Shown piece by piece: positions 10,401 through 17,174 of a stretch of DNA of 64,000 nt. Position 1 is the stretch's first letter. Each line of letters begins with the position of its first letter. Origin of the DNA: Marinobacter xestospongiae (lineage in GTDB: Bacteria; Pseudomonadota; Gammaproteobacteria; Pseudomonadales; Oleiphilaceae); assembly GCF_023156385.1 (NCBI RefSeq), contig NZ_JAKZAK010000009.1:109603-173602 (forward strand), in the 5' to 3' direction. The notes under the pieces are model-generated. The model saw only the letters and a program-made list of their open reading frames with translations, was not told the DNA's origin and did no database searches. Both the position numbers and the translations under genes were made by a program.

Positions 10401-10699
10401 GCGTTCGGCTCCGTCGCCGCTGCCAGGGCTCGGCCCAATTCTGTCGCTTGCGCCTTCGCCTCAGCCTGGGTGATCGCCAGTTCTCTGACGTTGGACGTCA
10501 GCAGGCTGAACTGGTCGATCAACCCCTGCTGATCCTTCAATTCCTGAAAACGCACAGCCAGTGCAGCCAATTGCTCGTTCGCCGCGCTGGTGTCATAACC
10601 CAGTGTTCGGATCTCCTCTATCAGTGAGGAAACCGACGCCAGGTCTGTCACGGTCGCATTGATGAGCAGCTCAATTTCTTGATCCGTTACGGTTGCCAT
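7466..10699 (-). CDS. phage tail tape measure protein
   Basis: A 1077-residue protein. I place the start at ATG 10699, which has GGAGA 5 nt upstream, rather than the TTG five codons earlier. The sequence is dominated by Ala/Glu/Lys/Gln-rich heptads predicting long coiled coils (residues 1-190 and 560-1000), with a more hydrophobic central part around residues 440-540 (AAFRGIQAVVAGFLTVLSAGFAGW), the usual layout of tape measure proteins, which set tail length and occupy the tube lumen. It contains a near-perfect tandem duplication of 39 residues. The gene follows the tube gene and precedes the tip genes, as in siphophages. Confidence in the class is high. Confidence 0.9.
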   Translation of the reverse strand: MATVTDQEIELLINATVTDLASVSSLIEEIRTLGYDTSAANEQLAALAVRFQELKDQQGLIDQFSLLTSNVRELAITQAEAKAQATELGRALAAATEPNALLRAEFELARSAAKETEKAWQSGQVKLQQLQSVMAETGLSTNELAAEQTLVRQAFADLGTKLGELKTKFSQVGKETDQFDESAQTASSSLSDLSDEADSSSSFISKLGGGFKSFVDGARSLVAGTITSIATLGKFSRAQGELAKELTESANALGMNREALQVWKLAGDRVGLSGEQMTGILHTATSKLREFATTGGGEAARALESLNLKVSDFQNLKPEDQMLRFAEAIDGLPASEQTDLLEALASDAGRLQPLLANNASGLKNVAKEASEVGAIYSDAELDKLQRSNEVYDKIDVQLQGLTRRVGAELAPAFSNATEKVLGLFNQSDAGDKLVALLKSLIGWGEEVAVSLLSNIESMSSGFGTLWSTVKAGASGTLAAFRGIQAVVAGFLTVLSAGFAGWLSTVEGLAFLLNKVGAISDETYTGISAKADAARRTTADLAEQTAEYGRQALEAGKGVVDAFEPAGQQLENTATQAKKTGEAIKEIGEETGKTATESDKAETKATELANAYNYLGLTSQKALNDAADKAKTSFEEISNSGEATQRKIAESFMAYAKAVIATGDEARMRALEGSAATLGLQQQFQSLQTEQSGAADEVKDGFDQASESIKKAGEETDKTKDKTKSLQTEQSGVADEVKDGFDQASESIKKAGEETDKTKDKTKESAEAAAEARQKFREAWGAAFAKAITNAREKVTALSAAARNLYERKTGGNAFVKETEDASEALARAERRTAELADARRRLSRSSFSAWFADTALAAAEVEEKFWRQAVAVENLTAKVNQGVYSLDDLNYLSETAANRFDVLDSQRLNGLQSAIESARNRLDSLNSSADSTLNSMRQRLASIRGDAEEEQRLQFEAERDRLLTQLNEARDAGADAAAARYLEALETLEKINALETRNRIEEEKRERERKAAEKDRDNPLPQRQPPSRREDDRESARPATQPVRTINVRVGKETFQAREEDEAAVLRALETSRSTYQ
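8424..8650. repeat. 117-bp tandem duplication inside the tape measure gene
   Basis: Two copies with a period of 117 bp (8424-8540 and 8541-8650, the second slightly truncated) differ at only a few bases. In protein, each copy carries SLQTEQSG, DEVKDGFDQASESIKK and AGEETDKTKDKTK in order. The period is an exact multiple of three, so the frame is kept and the coiled coil is lengthened by 39 residues. Confidence 0.9.
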
Positions 10700-10713
10700 T
10701 GTTTCTCCGGGCA

Positions 10714-10737
10714 ATAAAAAGCCCGCTCGAGGCGGGC
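10714..10737 (-). terminator. intrinsic terminator upstream of the tape measure gene
   Basis: Read leftward, the stem AGCCCGC/GCGGGCT with a CTCGA loop (10720-10738) is followed by TTTTTATT. It lies 15-20 bp before the tape measure start, inside what should be one late operon. The hairpin could attenuate expression of the long tape measure gene relative to the abundant tube protein. An antiterminator would be needed for read-through. Confidence 0.75.
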
Positions 10738-10869
10738 TCCAACTGTCATCTGTGGTGATTCGGGTGCCAGTAACGGCACCCTGAGCCAGATACTGAGCTA
10801 GTGGACATGGAATAGATCAGTACGAGATAGGCGGCCCGATGACACGGGTCCGAAAAGACATTAACGGCC

Positions 10870-11034
10870 TTACACCACCTCCCGAATAGTGAGCCGTTCC
10901 ACAATCGATTTCGGTAACTCAAGCACCGCCCCAGCCTGATGCACAATGCCCTTGTGTCGGTGCGTCCTTTTCAGCACAACCTGAACAAGGTCGTTGTTCG
11001 CTTTATCGATACTTCCACTTGCGGTCTTGGACAA
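10870..11034 (-). CDS. small phage protein, DUF7210-like
   Basis: A 54-residue protein starting at TTG 11034-11032, with a strong AGGAGG five bases upstream. The core VVLKRTHRHKGIVHQAGAVL followed by ELP matches the pattern I associate with the small phage family DUF7210 (hydrophobic strand, KxxHxHxG, then GAVLEL). It sits between tube and tape measure genes, where tail assembly chaperones usually lie, but it is far too short to be one and no longer frame is open there. After its stop, 10738-10869 holds only very short reading frames and a terminator. Confidence 0.6.
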   Translation of the reverse strand: MSKTASGSIDKANNDLVQVVLKRTHRHKGIVHQAGAVLELPKSIVERLTIREVV

Positions 11035-11097
11035 AAGAACCTCCTGCTGGATAACCTGGTAGGGGTGAAAAAACGGGCAGGGAACCTACCCGGACGC

Positions 11098-11850
11098 TCA
11101 TTCTTCAATCACAACTTCGAACGGCGCATTTTTGCCGGTAGGCGTGACCATGTTGCCCTCCAGAGTGCCAGTGATGAATTCCTGGGAAAGGAGGTTAACG
11201 GCCTGGTTCGCGGAGAACGCCGCCTCGTAGACAGTGACGTAAGCCGGCTTGTTCGTGACGAGGTTCTTACCATCCATCAGGATCTGCCGCCGTTTGGTCA
11301 GATCGGTTGCGCCGAGATAGCGTTGGCCCTTGGAAGCCAGGGTATCGAAATCTACCGTTACCGCCTCTGCTGCCTCACTATTCAGTGCTCGAATCAGGCC
11401 GGTCACCGGCTCCAGCTCGAAATCTGTTCCCAGAGTAAGTACGGTGCTGTCTGAGTCCTTGGTGACAGTGACCGATGTCTCATCAACATGCGGATACGGC
11501 AGCTTTTGCCACACACCTTCAGCCAGGGTGATCGGCTCAGCGGATACACTCTGGACAGCGGCTTCATAGTCTTCTGCCTTTCCGGCCAGGGCATCAGCCA
11601 GCGTGCTGGAAGCGAGAGAGTCGAAATCAATAGCAACTCGTGGGGCTTCTCCTGGGAGGTTGACCGTATCCAGCGCCTGGCCATAGGAATCCCGCTCACG
11701 ACTGATACGGGTTTTGGCCTCAGGTTTTGGCGGGGTCAGTTCAAATCGGGTGGTGTTGATTGGGCCAATGAAGTCACCGACAACACCGTTCTCCACATTG
11801 GCAATGTAGATGTTGCCGGCAAAAATCAGGCCTTTGTCTTGATAGCTCAT
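11098..11850 (-). CDS. phage major tail tube protein
   Basis: A 250-residue protein of the size and composition of siphophage tube subunits: soluble, beta-rich, acidic, opening with a short conserved-looking stretch (LIFAGNIYIANVENG) and ending in repeated strand patterns (ITGTLEGNMVTPTG). Tube subunits polymerise as hexameric rings around the tape measure protein. The gene lies between a tail-terminator-like gene and the tape measure gene, the canonical order. The family assignment rests on order, length and composition. Confidence 0.75.
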   Translation of the reverse strand: MSYQDKGLIFAGNIYIANVENGVVGDFIGPINTTRFELTPPKPEAKTRISRERDSYGQALDTVNLPGEAPRVAIDFDSLASSTLADALAGKAEDYEAAVQSVSAEPITLAEGVWQKLPYPHVDETSVTVTKDSDSTVLTLGTDFELEPVTGLIRALNSEAAEAVTVDFDTLASKGQRYLGATDLTKRRQILMDGKNLVTNKPAYVTVYEAAFSANQAVNLLSQEFITGTLEGNMVTPTGKNAPFEVVIEE

Positions 11851-11852
11851 GC

Positions 11853-12305
11853 TTATCTCCAGTTCCGTTCCGTAAAGGTCACGGTTATAGGTAGGTAAAT
11901 GGGCAGCAAGTCCGTGCCCAGATTGACGTCATCAAGCTGGGCAGGGCCCGTCTTGATGGCGATTGAGGTGCCGTCCAGCTCTATGCTGTCTGGCCGGTAA
12001 AAGGTTCTGTAAATATCTTGTAACAGTCGGTTCTGACGGGATTGGCCGTCTTGCCCTCGTTCGACATACGCAACCACGGTGAATGTTCGGGAATGGTTTG
12101 AGGTTCCGTGGACCTGACGAAGGGATTGGTCAGAGGTATTCTTGATACCCACGAGTGGCATCGGAAGCTGTTGATCCAGAAACAGTTTTGGATCATCCTC
12201 CAGCACTTGAAATATGTTGCTTAAAAAACCGTTATCTGGGCTAATATCGCCAATCAGTGCTCGAAGTTTCTCTAATACAAGCTGGGCGACTGGTTCTTGG
12301 CTCAT
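11853..12305 (-). CDS. tail terminator or tail completion-like protein
   Basis: A 150-residue protein placed immediately upstream of the tube gene and two bases from it. It has an N-terminal helix (VAQLVLEKLRALIGD), a middle beta region (FTVVAYVERG) and a C-terminal strand with YLPITVTFTER, the general pattern of small tail terminator proteins that cap the tube. In complete phages the upstream neighbours are head-tail connector genes; here the upstream neighbours are spanins. Function is inferred from place and size. Confidence 0.6.
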   Translation of the reverse strand: MSQEPVAQLVLEKLRALIGDISPDNGFLSNIFQVLEDDPKLFLDQQLPMPLVGIKNTSDQSLRQVHGTSNHSRTFTVVAYVERGQDGQSRQNRLLQDIYRTFYRPDSIELDGTSIAIKTGPAQLDDVNLGTDLLPIYLPITVTFTERNWR

Positions 12306-12337
12306 GTAGGACCTATATCGTTATAAACTATATTGCT

Positions 12338-12595
12338 TCAATTGGCGTGTGACTTTGACCACTCAATAATTGCCTGTTTATCTTCCTGGCAAGCAAGAAT
12401 GATGGATTTAAGCTGTTCACCCCAAACCGGGCATTCGTCAATTCTTCGGCTTGGCCCCGGTATTTCTCGGGTAATCAGGTACTCTGTGGGAACGTTCAGA
12501 CGAATGACTTTTGTTTTTGTCAGATACTGTGTTTCTGCGCATCCGCTCAAAAACAGAATCAGGCCAAAGGTAATCGTCACCACTGCAACGGGCAT
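12338..12595 (-). CDS. Rz1-like outer-membrane spanin lipoprotein
   Basis: An 85-residue lipoprotein starting at ATG 12595 (GAGGAG seven bases upstream). It has a short hydrophobic signal (VAVVTITFGLILF) and a lipobox LSGC, so it should be lipidated and sorted to the outer membrane. Its first 158 bases overlap the Rz-like gene in another frame and it then extends 100 bases past the Rz stop, an overlapping Rz/Rz1 arrangement. With the inner-membrane partner it would bridge the periplasm and fuse the membranes in the last lysis step. Confidence 0.8.
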   Translation of the reverse strand: MPVAVVTITFGLILFLSGCAETQYLTKTKVIRLNVPTEYLITREIPGPSRRIDECPVWGEQLKSIILACQEDKQAIIEWSKSHAN

Positions 12596-12908
12596 TTCGC
12601 AACTCCTCACGTAACCGATCAGTCACATTTGCAAGTCGTTTACTACGCTCTTTCTCTGAAAGAATCCGTCTCTCTGCTTCCTGATTTCGAAAGCGCAACT
12701 CTGCACTTAGTTTTTCCAATGCAATTTGGCTCTCCTGATTGGAAACCAATGATTGCCTGAGCGATGATCTGGCCGTTTCAATCTCCGAAACCAAGCCATC
12801 ACGATCAGACAGCAGCCAAAGCACACTCCCTACTAGAACAGATAGAGTTCCCAAAACTCCCAGAAAAATATATATAATGCTTTTCCTAGAAAAGATATCC
12901 AAAAGCAC
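12438..12908 (-). CDS. Rz-like inner-membrane spanin
   Basis: A 156-residue protein with one N-terminal membrane helix (residues 12-33, IYIFLGVLGTLSVLVGSVLW) followed by a long Glu/Arg/Leu-rich periplasmic coiled coil (residues 38-108), the standard topology of i-spanins. The start is GTG 12908, overlapping the holin stop (TAGTG), so translation is probably coupled. The C-terminal 50 residues share DNA with the Rz1 gene and are low in structure, as expected for a region constrained by two frames. Confidence 0.8.
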   Translation of the reverse strand: MLLDIFSRKSIIYIFLGVLGTLSVLVGSVLWLLSDRDGLVSEIETARSSLRQSLVSNQESQIALEKLSAELRFRNQEAERRILSEKERSKRLANVTDRLREELRNARCSGDDYLWPDSVFERMRRNTVSDKNKSHSSERSHRVPDYPRNTGAKPKN

Positions 12909-13231
12909 TATTCGATCCTGTTTAAAATTGCTTGCGAAAGCTTGGCTTTCACTTTATCCGCCCCTATATGACCAACCATCGCCCCAACAACGGCTGACAA
13001 CGTATTGGACCAACCCAATAACTCAATACCCAGAAAGTAAGTAACCCACCCAATAAAGCCAGAGCTTGCTAATGCCAGAAAAAAAGCTGACCAGGCCCAC
13101 TCCTGGTTTCCCAGCCTGACCTCTTGAAGGTAGGCAATACCGCCACCAATCACTGCAGCGATAATCGCAACGAAGGCATCCTTATACTCAATAACCTTTG
13201 AAAATATCTCAGCAATCAGTTTCTCGGGCAT
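12908..13231 (-). CDS. phage holin, three membrane segments
   Basis: A 107-residue protein with three hydrophobic segments (about residues 19-35, 47-67 and 73-92), a charged N-terminus and a Lys/Arg-containing C-terminal tail. This matches class I-type holins, which oligomerise in the inner membrane to trigger lysis. It is flanked by the endolysin gene upstream and the spanins downstream. An exact holin family cannot be fixed by eye. Confidence 0.75.
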   Translation of the reverse strand: MPEKLIAEIFSKVIEYKDAFVAIIAAVIGGGIAYLQEVRLGNQEWAWSAFFLALASSGFIGWVTYFLGIELLGWSNTLSAVVGAMVGHIGADKVKAKLSQAILNRIE

Positions 13232-13261
13232 ACAAATTTACAACTCCTGGTTAGTTTGAGC

Positions 13262-13723
13262 TTATTTTAAGAATGCATATTTTTCGTACTTCCCGATAGC
13301 TTCAGCACACCGCCCTGACCCCATTTCAGTGTTGTAATGAGCCTTCCAGTAATTCGCAAGTGCCAACGTATCATGGGCGTCAGGCAATGGTTTTGGAATC
13401 CTGAGATAATGAACCCTTGCCATTGCAGTGGCGTAATATAGATTACCGATAAGATTGCGAGCACCTTCACCTTGCTGCATCACCCTGGAAGCCAAATTAG
13501 GACGGAAAGAAAGATAATTTTTCCAAATATCATCGTGAGTATTCGGCTCCATCTGATAGATTCCCAACGCGGGACCTTCAATCTGCAACAGGAACTCACC
13601 ACAGTGAGATTCTGCCGCTGCCGTTAGCATCAACAACTCTTCTGCCGACTTGGAATACAACTGCAATGAATTCAGAGTCGGCCGAACAATGGCCTCTCTT
13701 AACTGCTTCGAATGTATACTCAT
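13262..13723 (-). CDS. phage endolysin, lysozyme/transglycosylase-like
   Basis: A 153-residue protein without signal peptide or membrane segment. The stretch AAAESHCGEFLLQIEG followed by ALGIYQMEPNTHDDIW is typical of a phage muramidase/transglycosylase-like family; the Glu of ESH is the likely catalytic acid. The C-terminal part includes NYWKAHYNT, the substrate-cleft type motif of this group. It is the first gene of the lysis cassette and lies just after two terminators, so its expression should depend on late antitermination. Confidence 0.75.
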   Translation of the reverse strand: MSIHSKQLREAIVRPTLNSLQLYSKSAEELLMLTAAAESHCGEFLLQIEGPALGIYQMEPNTHDDIWKNYLSFRPNLASRVMQQGEGARNLIGNLYYATAMARVHYLRIPKPLPDAHDTLALANYWKAHYNTEMGSGRCAEAIGKYEKYAFLK

Positions 13724-13734
13724 ATTTCGGGCAT

Positions 13735-13756
13735 AAAAAAACCCGCCATAGCGGGT
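13735..13756 (-). terminator. intrinsic terminator before the lysis genes
   Basis: Read leftward, ACCCGC-TATG-GCGGGT is followed by seven T. It lies 12 bases upstream of the endolysin start codon and is the second of two terminators between the late promoter candidate and the lysis genes. Confidence 0.8.
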
Positions 13757-13874
13757 AATAAAATCAATTTAAATTGAGCCAGACAAAGCCCTTCTTCAAC
13801 ACCGTTAAATCTCGGATCATTCTGTTGATTGAAGATGCAATGATCAGACTCACGACCAAGTTTCATGCACAAAA

Positions 13875-13907
13875 AAACCCGCAGATACGGCAAAGCATCG
13901 CGGGTTT
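13875..13907 (-). terminator. intrinsic terminator just after the late promoter candidate
   Basis: An 8-bp stem AAACCCGC/GCGGGTTT with a 17-base loop is followed leftward by further T residues. It starts about 10 bases after the predicted transcription start, so without antitermination only a very short RNA would be made. Confidence 0.75.
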
Positions 13908-13923
13908 CTTGATCATGGAAATA

Positions 13924-13951
13924 ATTATACCTGAAAATGTCGGGAGCGCAA
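13924..13951 (-). promoter_or_regulatory. candidate late promoter (pR'-like)
   Basis: Read leftward, a perfect -10 TATAAT (13929-13924) lies 16 bases after TTGCGC (3 of 6 matches to the -35 consensus). The promoter sits just after the stop of the Q-like gene and directly before two intrinsic terminators, the pR'-tR' geometry of lambdoid late control. Confidence 0.55.
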
Positions 13952-13958
13952 CCCTTAC

Positions 13959-14447
13959 TTAACCCTGAACTGCACTTTTTGAGAACTCATTTTCAAGTCG
14001 TTCATAAGCTTTCGAGATTCTACATTTAAAAGCATTCTTTGAGCAGCCCAGAACGTTAGCACACTGGTCATCATCCCAATATAACTCGACGGGCTGCTCT
14101 GGATTGAAAGGATCAATGGCCACTCGGGTTCTGCCTCGATATGCCCGATCCATACAAAGCGCCTCTCGCTGCTTATCAGTCAAACGCTGCATAACGGTAT
14201 AAGCTGCTTTATGAGATGCCGTCCAATCATTTAGCAACGAACATTGCTGCCAAACTCGATCAACATTTTTTTTTACACTGGAACGAGGCAAGTCACCTTG
14301 AAAGTCCACTATCATCCCAAGCACTGACCCTCCTCTCCAGCCAGCATCTTCATCGGACGACATAATAAGCTCCAGGAACAGATCGACCACTTGCTCAGCA
14401 GCCTGTCTTGTCGCTTTTCGATCTGCACTCTTTTTCACTCTTGCCAT
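13959..14447 (-). CDS. putative late regulator, Q-like antiterminator
   Basis: A 162-residue protein from ATG 14447 (GGGGG binding site); an upstream ATG adds 10 residues but lacks a site. It is basic at the N-terminus (ARVKKSADRKATRQA). The C-terminal third carries a sigma-region-4-like helix-turn-helix: LTDKQREALCMDRAY, then DDQCANVLGCSKNAFKCRI. This pattern is shared by phage Q-type antiterminators and late activators. Directly downstream lie a promoter, two terminators and the lysis and tail genes, which is what a Q protein would act on. The role is inferred. Confidence 0.55.
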   Translation of the reverse strand: MARVKKSADRKATRQAAEQVVDLFLELIMSSDEDAGWRGGSVLGMIVDFQGDLPRSSVKKNVDRVWQQCSLLNDWTASHKAAYTVMQRLTDKQREALCMDRAYRGRTRVAIDPFNPEQPVELYWDDDQCANVLGCSKNAFKCRISKAYERLENEFSKSAVQG

Positions 14448-14504
14448 ACAGCCCCCAATCAAAGTTCGAAAGAACATGGTTCAAACACGCCTATATCGAC
14501 GAAG

Positions 14505-14789
14505 CTAGGCCACACTCCCTCCCGCAGGCCCATTCCCCGGTTCCGGCACACAGTACAGGCCGGCTGCTTTCAGAATGCTGTTCTCCTCCAACAGGGTTGT
14601 CATCCAGCCATGTACCACAAAGGGATTCAGCCCCAACGCATCGGCCACCGCCTGGCAGGATTGCGGCCCCTCCTCCTGAAGCAGTTCGAAAATACGCTGT
14701 TCTATGGGGTTGATCGGTTCGTTTGCTGGCACCACGTTGCGGCCTCCTGCTGCGCTGTGTTGTAACTGGTTCCGTTTCCCGGGGATCAT
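14505..14789 (-). CDS. small winged-helix DNA-binding protein
   Basis: A 94-residue protein whose ATG overlaps the helicase stop (ATGA). Residues 27-75 form a compact winged-helix pattern: EQRIFELLQEEGPQSCQAVA, then ADALGLNPFVVHGWMTTLLE, then a short wing (SILKAAGLYCV). It could be a small regulator or replication accessory factor co-translated with the DnaB-like helicase. An overlapping frame of 107 codons (14491-14814) is rejected because it lacks this domain. Confidence 0.65.
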   Translation of the reverse strand: MIPGKRNQLQHSAAGGRNVVPANEPINPIEQRIFELLQEEGPQSCQAVADALGLNPFVVHGWMTTLLEENSILKAAGLYCVPEPGNGPAGGSVA

Positions 14790-16078
14790 GCTGCACCTCC
14801 GTAAAGCTCGTCATACCGGGGTGGCTGCAGCTGTTCGAATCTCATGAACTGGCCACGGAAAGCCACTCGCACTGTCCCAACCGGGCCATGGCGGTTTTTT
14901 GAGATGTCGATTTCGGCAATACCCTGATCCGGCGTATCCGGGTGGTAGAGTTCATCCCGGTACAGAAACAGAATTTCATCCGCTTCTTTCTCGATCTCCG
15001 AGGCATCGGCCAAGTCTGAGTTCAATGGACGTTTATTGGGACGACGCTCGCACTCACGGTTAACCTGGGCCAGGGCGATCACGGGAATATCCAACTCCCG
15101 CGCCAGGTTTTTCAGACAACCGGCCACTTCGCCCACCTGTTCGTAGCGCTTTTGCTGGCGATCGCTGGTACGAATCTTCTGCAGGTAATCCACGTACAGC
15201 GCCTTGATGCCGTACTTGAACTTCCAGTCTCTTGCCTGCCGGACCACTTTGCTGATGCAAATGCCGGGTTCGTCATTCAGCCGAATCGGCTTTTCTGAGA
15301 GCCGGTCAATGGTCCGCCCAAGCGCGAGCCAGTCGCTGTCATCCAGATTGCCAGTCCGGATCTTCTGGCTATCCAGCTTTCCGTCCACTGATATCAGACG
15401 CAGCCCCATCTGCTCATGCCCCTGCTCCGCCGAAATAATCCCCACCGGCGCATTGGCCGCCAGCGCCAAATTCAGCAACAGAGCGGTTTTACCCATAGCG
15501 GGCCGGGCACCAATCACAACCAGGTCGGTCTTGTGAAAACCGCCCAAACTGTCATCCAGGTCCGCAAGCCCTGTTGAGATTCCCACCAGCCCATCGGCCT
15601 CGACAACCTGATCGATCATGCGCTGACCGGCCGCCATCACACGGCTCATGTCCCGGTCATAGTTCCGCCCCAAAGCATTGAGGGCCATCAACTGCCGAAT
15701 GGCGACATCCACCAGGTCAGCCCCGCCACCGTCCAACAAGCCCTTCCGCAGTTCCTCAGCGATAGCCAGCGCCTGGGCCTTGCGATGGGCAGATCGAACA
15801 ATCTCGCTGTAGGCCCGGATGCCAGCAGGGCAAACACCCTCACTCAGAATCGTGTTCAGGTACGGCAGAAGCTGCTGCCCCGGCACCCGCCGCTCGAGGC
15901 GCTCGCACACGGTCACCACATCGGCGACATCACCAGCGCCAACCAACTCCTTTAGCACCGCAAAGATTTCCTGATGCTGCCAGCGACTGAACTCATATGG
16001 CTCCAGATCGCATTCCTGCATGCAGGCGTTGTTGACCAGAACGCCATACAACACCCCTTGTTCAGCCTCCAGACTCAT
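14786..16078 (-). CDS. phage DnaB-like replicative helicase
   Basis: A 430-residue protein starting at ATG 16078, overlapping the stop of the upstream gene (ATGA). Residues 1-100 match the DnaB N-terminal domain (LEAEQGVLYGVLVNN). The C-terminal RecA-like domain has Walker A GARPAMGKTALLLN, Walker B-type KALYVDYLQKI, and the DnaB motif VIALAQVNRECERRPNKRP with LADASEIEKEADEILFLYR. It should load at the phage origin and unwind DNA ahead of the host replisome. Its length is close to bacterial DnaB and no key motif is missing. Confidence 0.9.
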   Translation of the reverse strand: MSLEAEQGVLYGVLVNNACMQECDLEPYEFSRWQHQEIFAVLKELVGAGDVADVVTVCERLERRVPGQQLLPYLNTILSEGVCPAGIRAYSEIVRSAHRKAQALAIAEELRKGLLDGGGADLVDVAIRQLMALNALGRNYDRDMSRVMAAGQRMIDQVVEADGLVGISTGLADLDDSLGGFHKTDLVVIGARPAMGKTALLLNLALAANAPVGIISAEQGHEQMGLRLISVDGKLDSQKIRTGNLDDSDWLALGRTIDRLSEKPIRLNDEPGICISKVVRQARDWKFKYGIKALYVDYLQKIRTSDRQQKRYEQVGEVAGCLKNLARELDIPVIALAQVNRECERRPNKRPLNSDLADASEIEKEADEILFLYRDELYHPDTPDQGIAEIDISKNRHGPVGTVRVAFRGQFMRFEQLQPPRYDELYGGAA

Positions 16079-16863
16079 ACCGACTCTCCTTCTGCTCGAC
16101 TGCGACGTTCCACTCGCGCCGGTACCGGCATGGCGCGACGGCGAGGGCCATTGCCTCCCGACGACGCCTCCTGACCACCCCTCGGCGAACCGCCTGGGCT
16201 GCGACGACGCGCGACCCAAGCCGGCTCCGGTTTTCGCCAGCCATTCATGATCGTTTCCTCAATGACCTCCGTTGGCGTTAGCCCATAGGTCGGGGCGGTT
16301 TCCGCGGCCCCCAGACACAGCGCCAATGCCCGTTGTGACAATGGTGCCCGCAGGCTCTTTCGATGCTCGATGAACGCTTGAACCAACTCCTGACTCACAC
16401 CTTCCGGCAATGACGACAGATCCAGTTCCAGCTTTCCGCTCTCCGTTTTTCTCACTGGTTGTCTGACAGGTTCAGTGACCGTTTTGGGTGCACCCGGTGC
16501 CTCCCCCGGGTGGCCACCATTCACTTCCCCTGGTGAATCCCCATCGCCATCTGGTGAACGGGTTGCCCTGGCCGGTGCCGCCATGGCACCGTGATCATTG
16601 TCGATAACCAACAGGAACAGGTTGGTGTCTGATTCGCCGTTGCCCTTGCGGCGGCGAACCTTCCGTACCATACCCGCCGCTTCAAACTCGGCCATGAACT
16701 TCATGACCGACCGCCGGGACAAACCCGCATCGTCTGCCAGACGCTGGTAGCTCGGCCAGAAACGACCATCCGGGCCGGCAAAATTGGCCACGGTGTACAA
16801 CAGGCTTTTCTTCGCCGCTGGCAATCGCTGACCTGAGGCCCAGGCCATTGCTTTAAAGCTCAT
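16075..16863 (-). CDS. phage replication initiator-like protein, winged helix N-terminus
   Basis: A 262-residue protein. Residues 15-75 carry a winged helix as in lambda O-type and RepA-like proteins (PAAKKSLLYTVANFAGPDGR, then YQRLADDAGLSRRSVMKFMA). The middle is proline/glycine-rich and disordered, and the C-terminal third (LSQRALALCLGAAE) probably contacts helicase. It is translationally coupled to the DnaB-like gene, so the pair forms an O-P-type replication module. The phage origin often lies within this gene, but I see no clear iterons. Confidence 0.75.
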   Translation of the reverse strand: MSFKAMAWASGQRLPAAKKSLLYTVANFAGPDGRFWPSYQRLADDAGLSRRSVMKFMAEFEAAGMVRKVRRRKGNGESDTNLFLLVIDNDHGAMAAPARATRSPDGDGDSPGEVNGGHPGEAPGAPKTVTEPVRQPVRKTESGKLELDLSSLPEGVSQELVQAFIEHRKSLRAPLSQRALALCLGAAETAPTYGLTPTEVIEETIMNGWRKPEPAWVARRRSPGGSPRGGQEASSGGNGPRRRAMPVPARVERRSRAEGESV

Positions 16864-16914
16864 ACCCTCTCCTTTGTGTCGTGTGCAGTGATGAAGCGAA
16901 TCCTGACCAAAACG

Positions 16915-17088
16915 TCAGAACACTCTCACGAGGGTATTTCTCAGAAACACAGTGAAGGGAATCGAAGGGAAGACCTGGACGCAGGTCATAGGCGGCAACC
17001 ACAAAGGCAGCCTGGCATCGTCGCGAGCAGTCAATTGCGTCAGCTCACCGATGACCTCAGCCACCCGTATAATCACTTTGCTTGTCAT
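16915..17088 (-). CDS. small early protein in the cro position
   Basis: A 57-residue reading frame starting at ATG 17088 with GGAGAG four bases upstream. It begins MTSKVIIRVAEVIGEL and then becomes hydrophobic and proline-rich. It is the first gene transcribed leftward from the operator region, where cro normally lies, but no helix-turn-helix is obvious. It could be a small unrelated early protein. The good binding site and position favour a real gene. Confidence 0.45.
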   Translation of the reverse strand: MTSKVIIRVAEVIGELTQLTARDDARLPLWLPPMTCVQVFPSIPFTVFLRNTLVRVF

Positions 17089-17113
17089 AGCTCTCTCCAT
17101 GGCCAACAACACC

Positions 17114-17142
17114 ATGACAACAAAAGTTGTAGCGGATGTCAA
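17114..17142 (-). promoter_or_regulatory. candidate leftward early promoter
   Basis: Read leftward, a perfect -35 TTGACA (17142-17137) is followed after 17 bases by TGTCAT (4 of 6 matches to the -10 consensus). It would drive the cro-position gene and the replication genes. Two of the three operators overlap it. Confidence 0.55.
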
Positions 17143-17174
17143 CGATTGTTGTTGAAAGGCCACTACAGCTGTTG
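17117..17174. promoter_or_regulatory. three repressor operators (tripartite switch)
   Basis: Three dyads fit CWAC-N4-GTTG: CAACAAAAGTTG (17118-17129), CAACGATTGTTG (17140-17151) and CTACAGCTGTTG (17163-17174). Their centres are spaced 22 and 23 bp. They lie between divergent promoter candidates and the repressor gene, the arrangement of a lambdoid OR region. The first extends to a perfect 14-bp dyad with A and T on the ends. Confidence 0.7.

Noticed and set aside
10746..10946. 66-codon leftward ORF after the DUF7210-like gene
   Set aside because: It overlaps the better-supported TTG-start gene out of frame, has a Cys/Trp/His-rich random composition and no binding site.
14786..16078. Chromosomal dnaB
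   Set aside because: It is coupled to a phage O-like gene and a phage wHTH gene within the repressor-controlled island; the host gene is expected elsewhere near rpsF/rplI.
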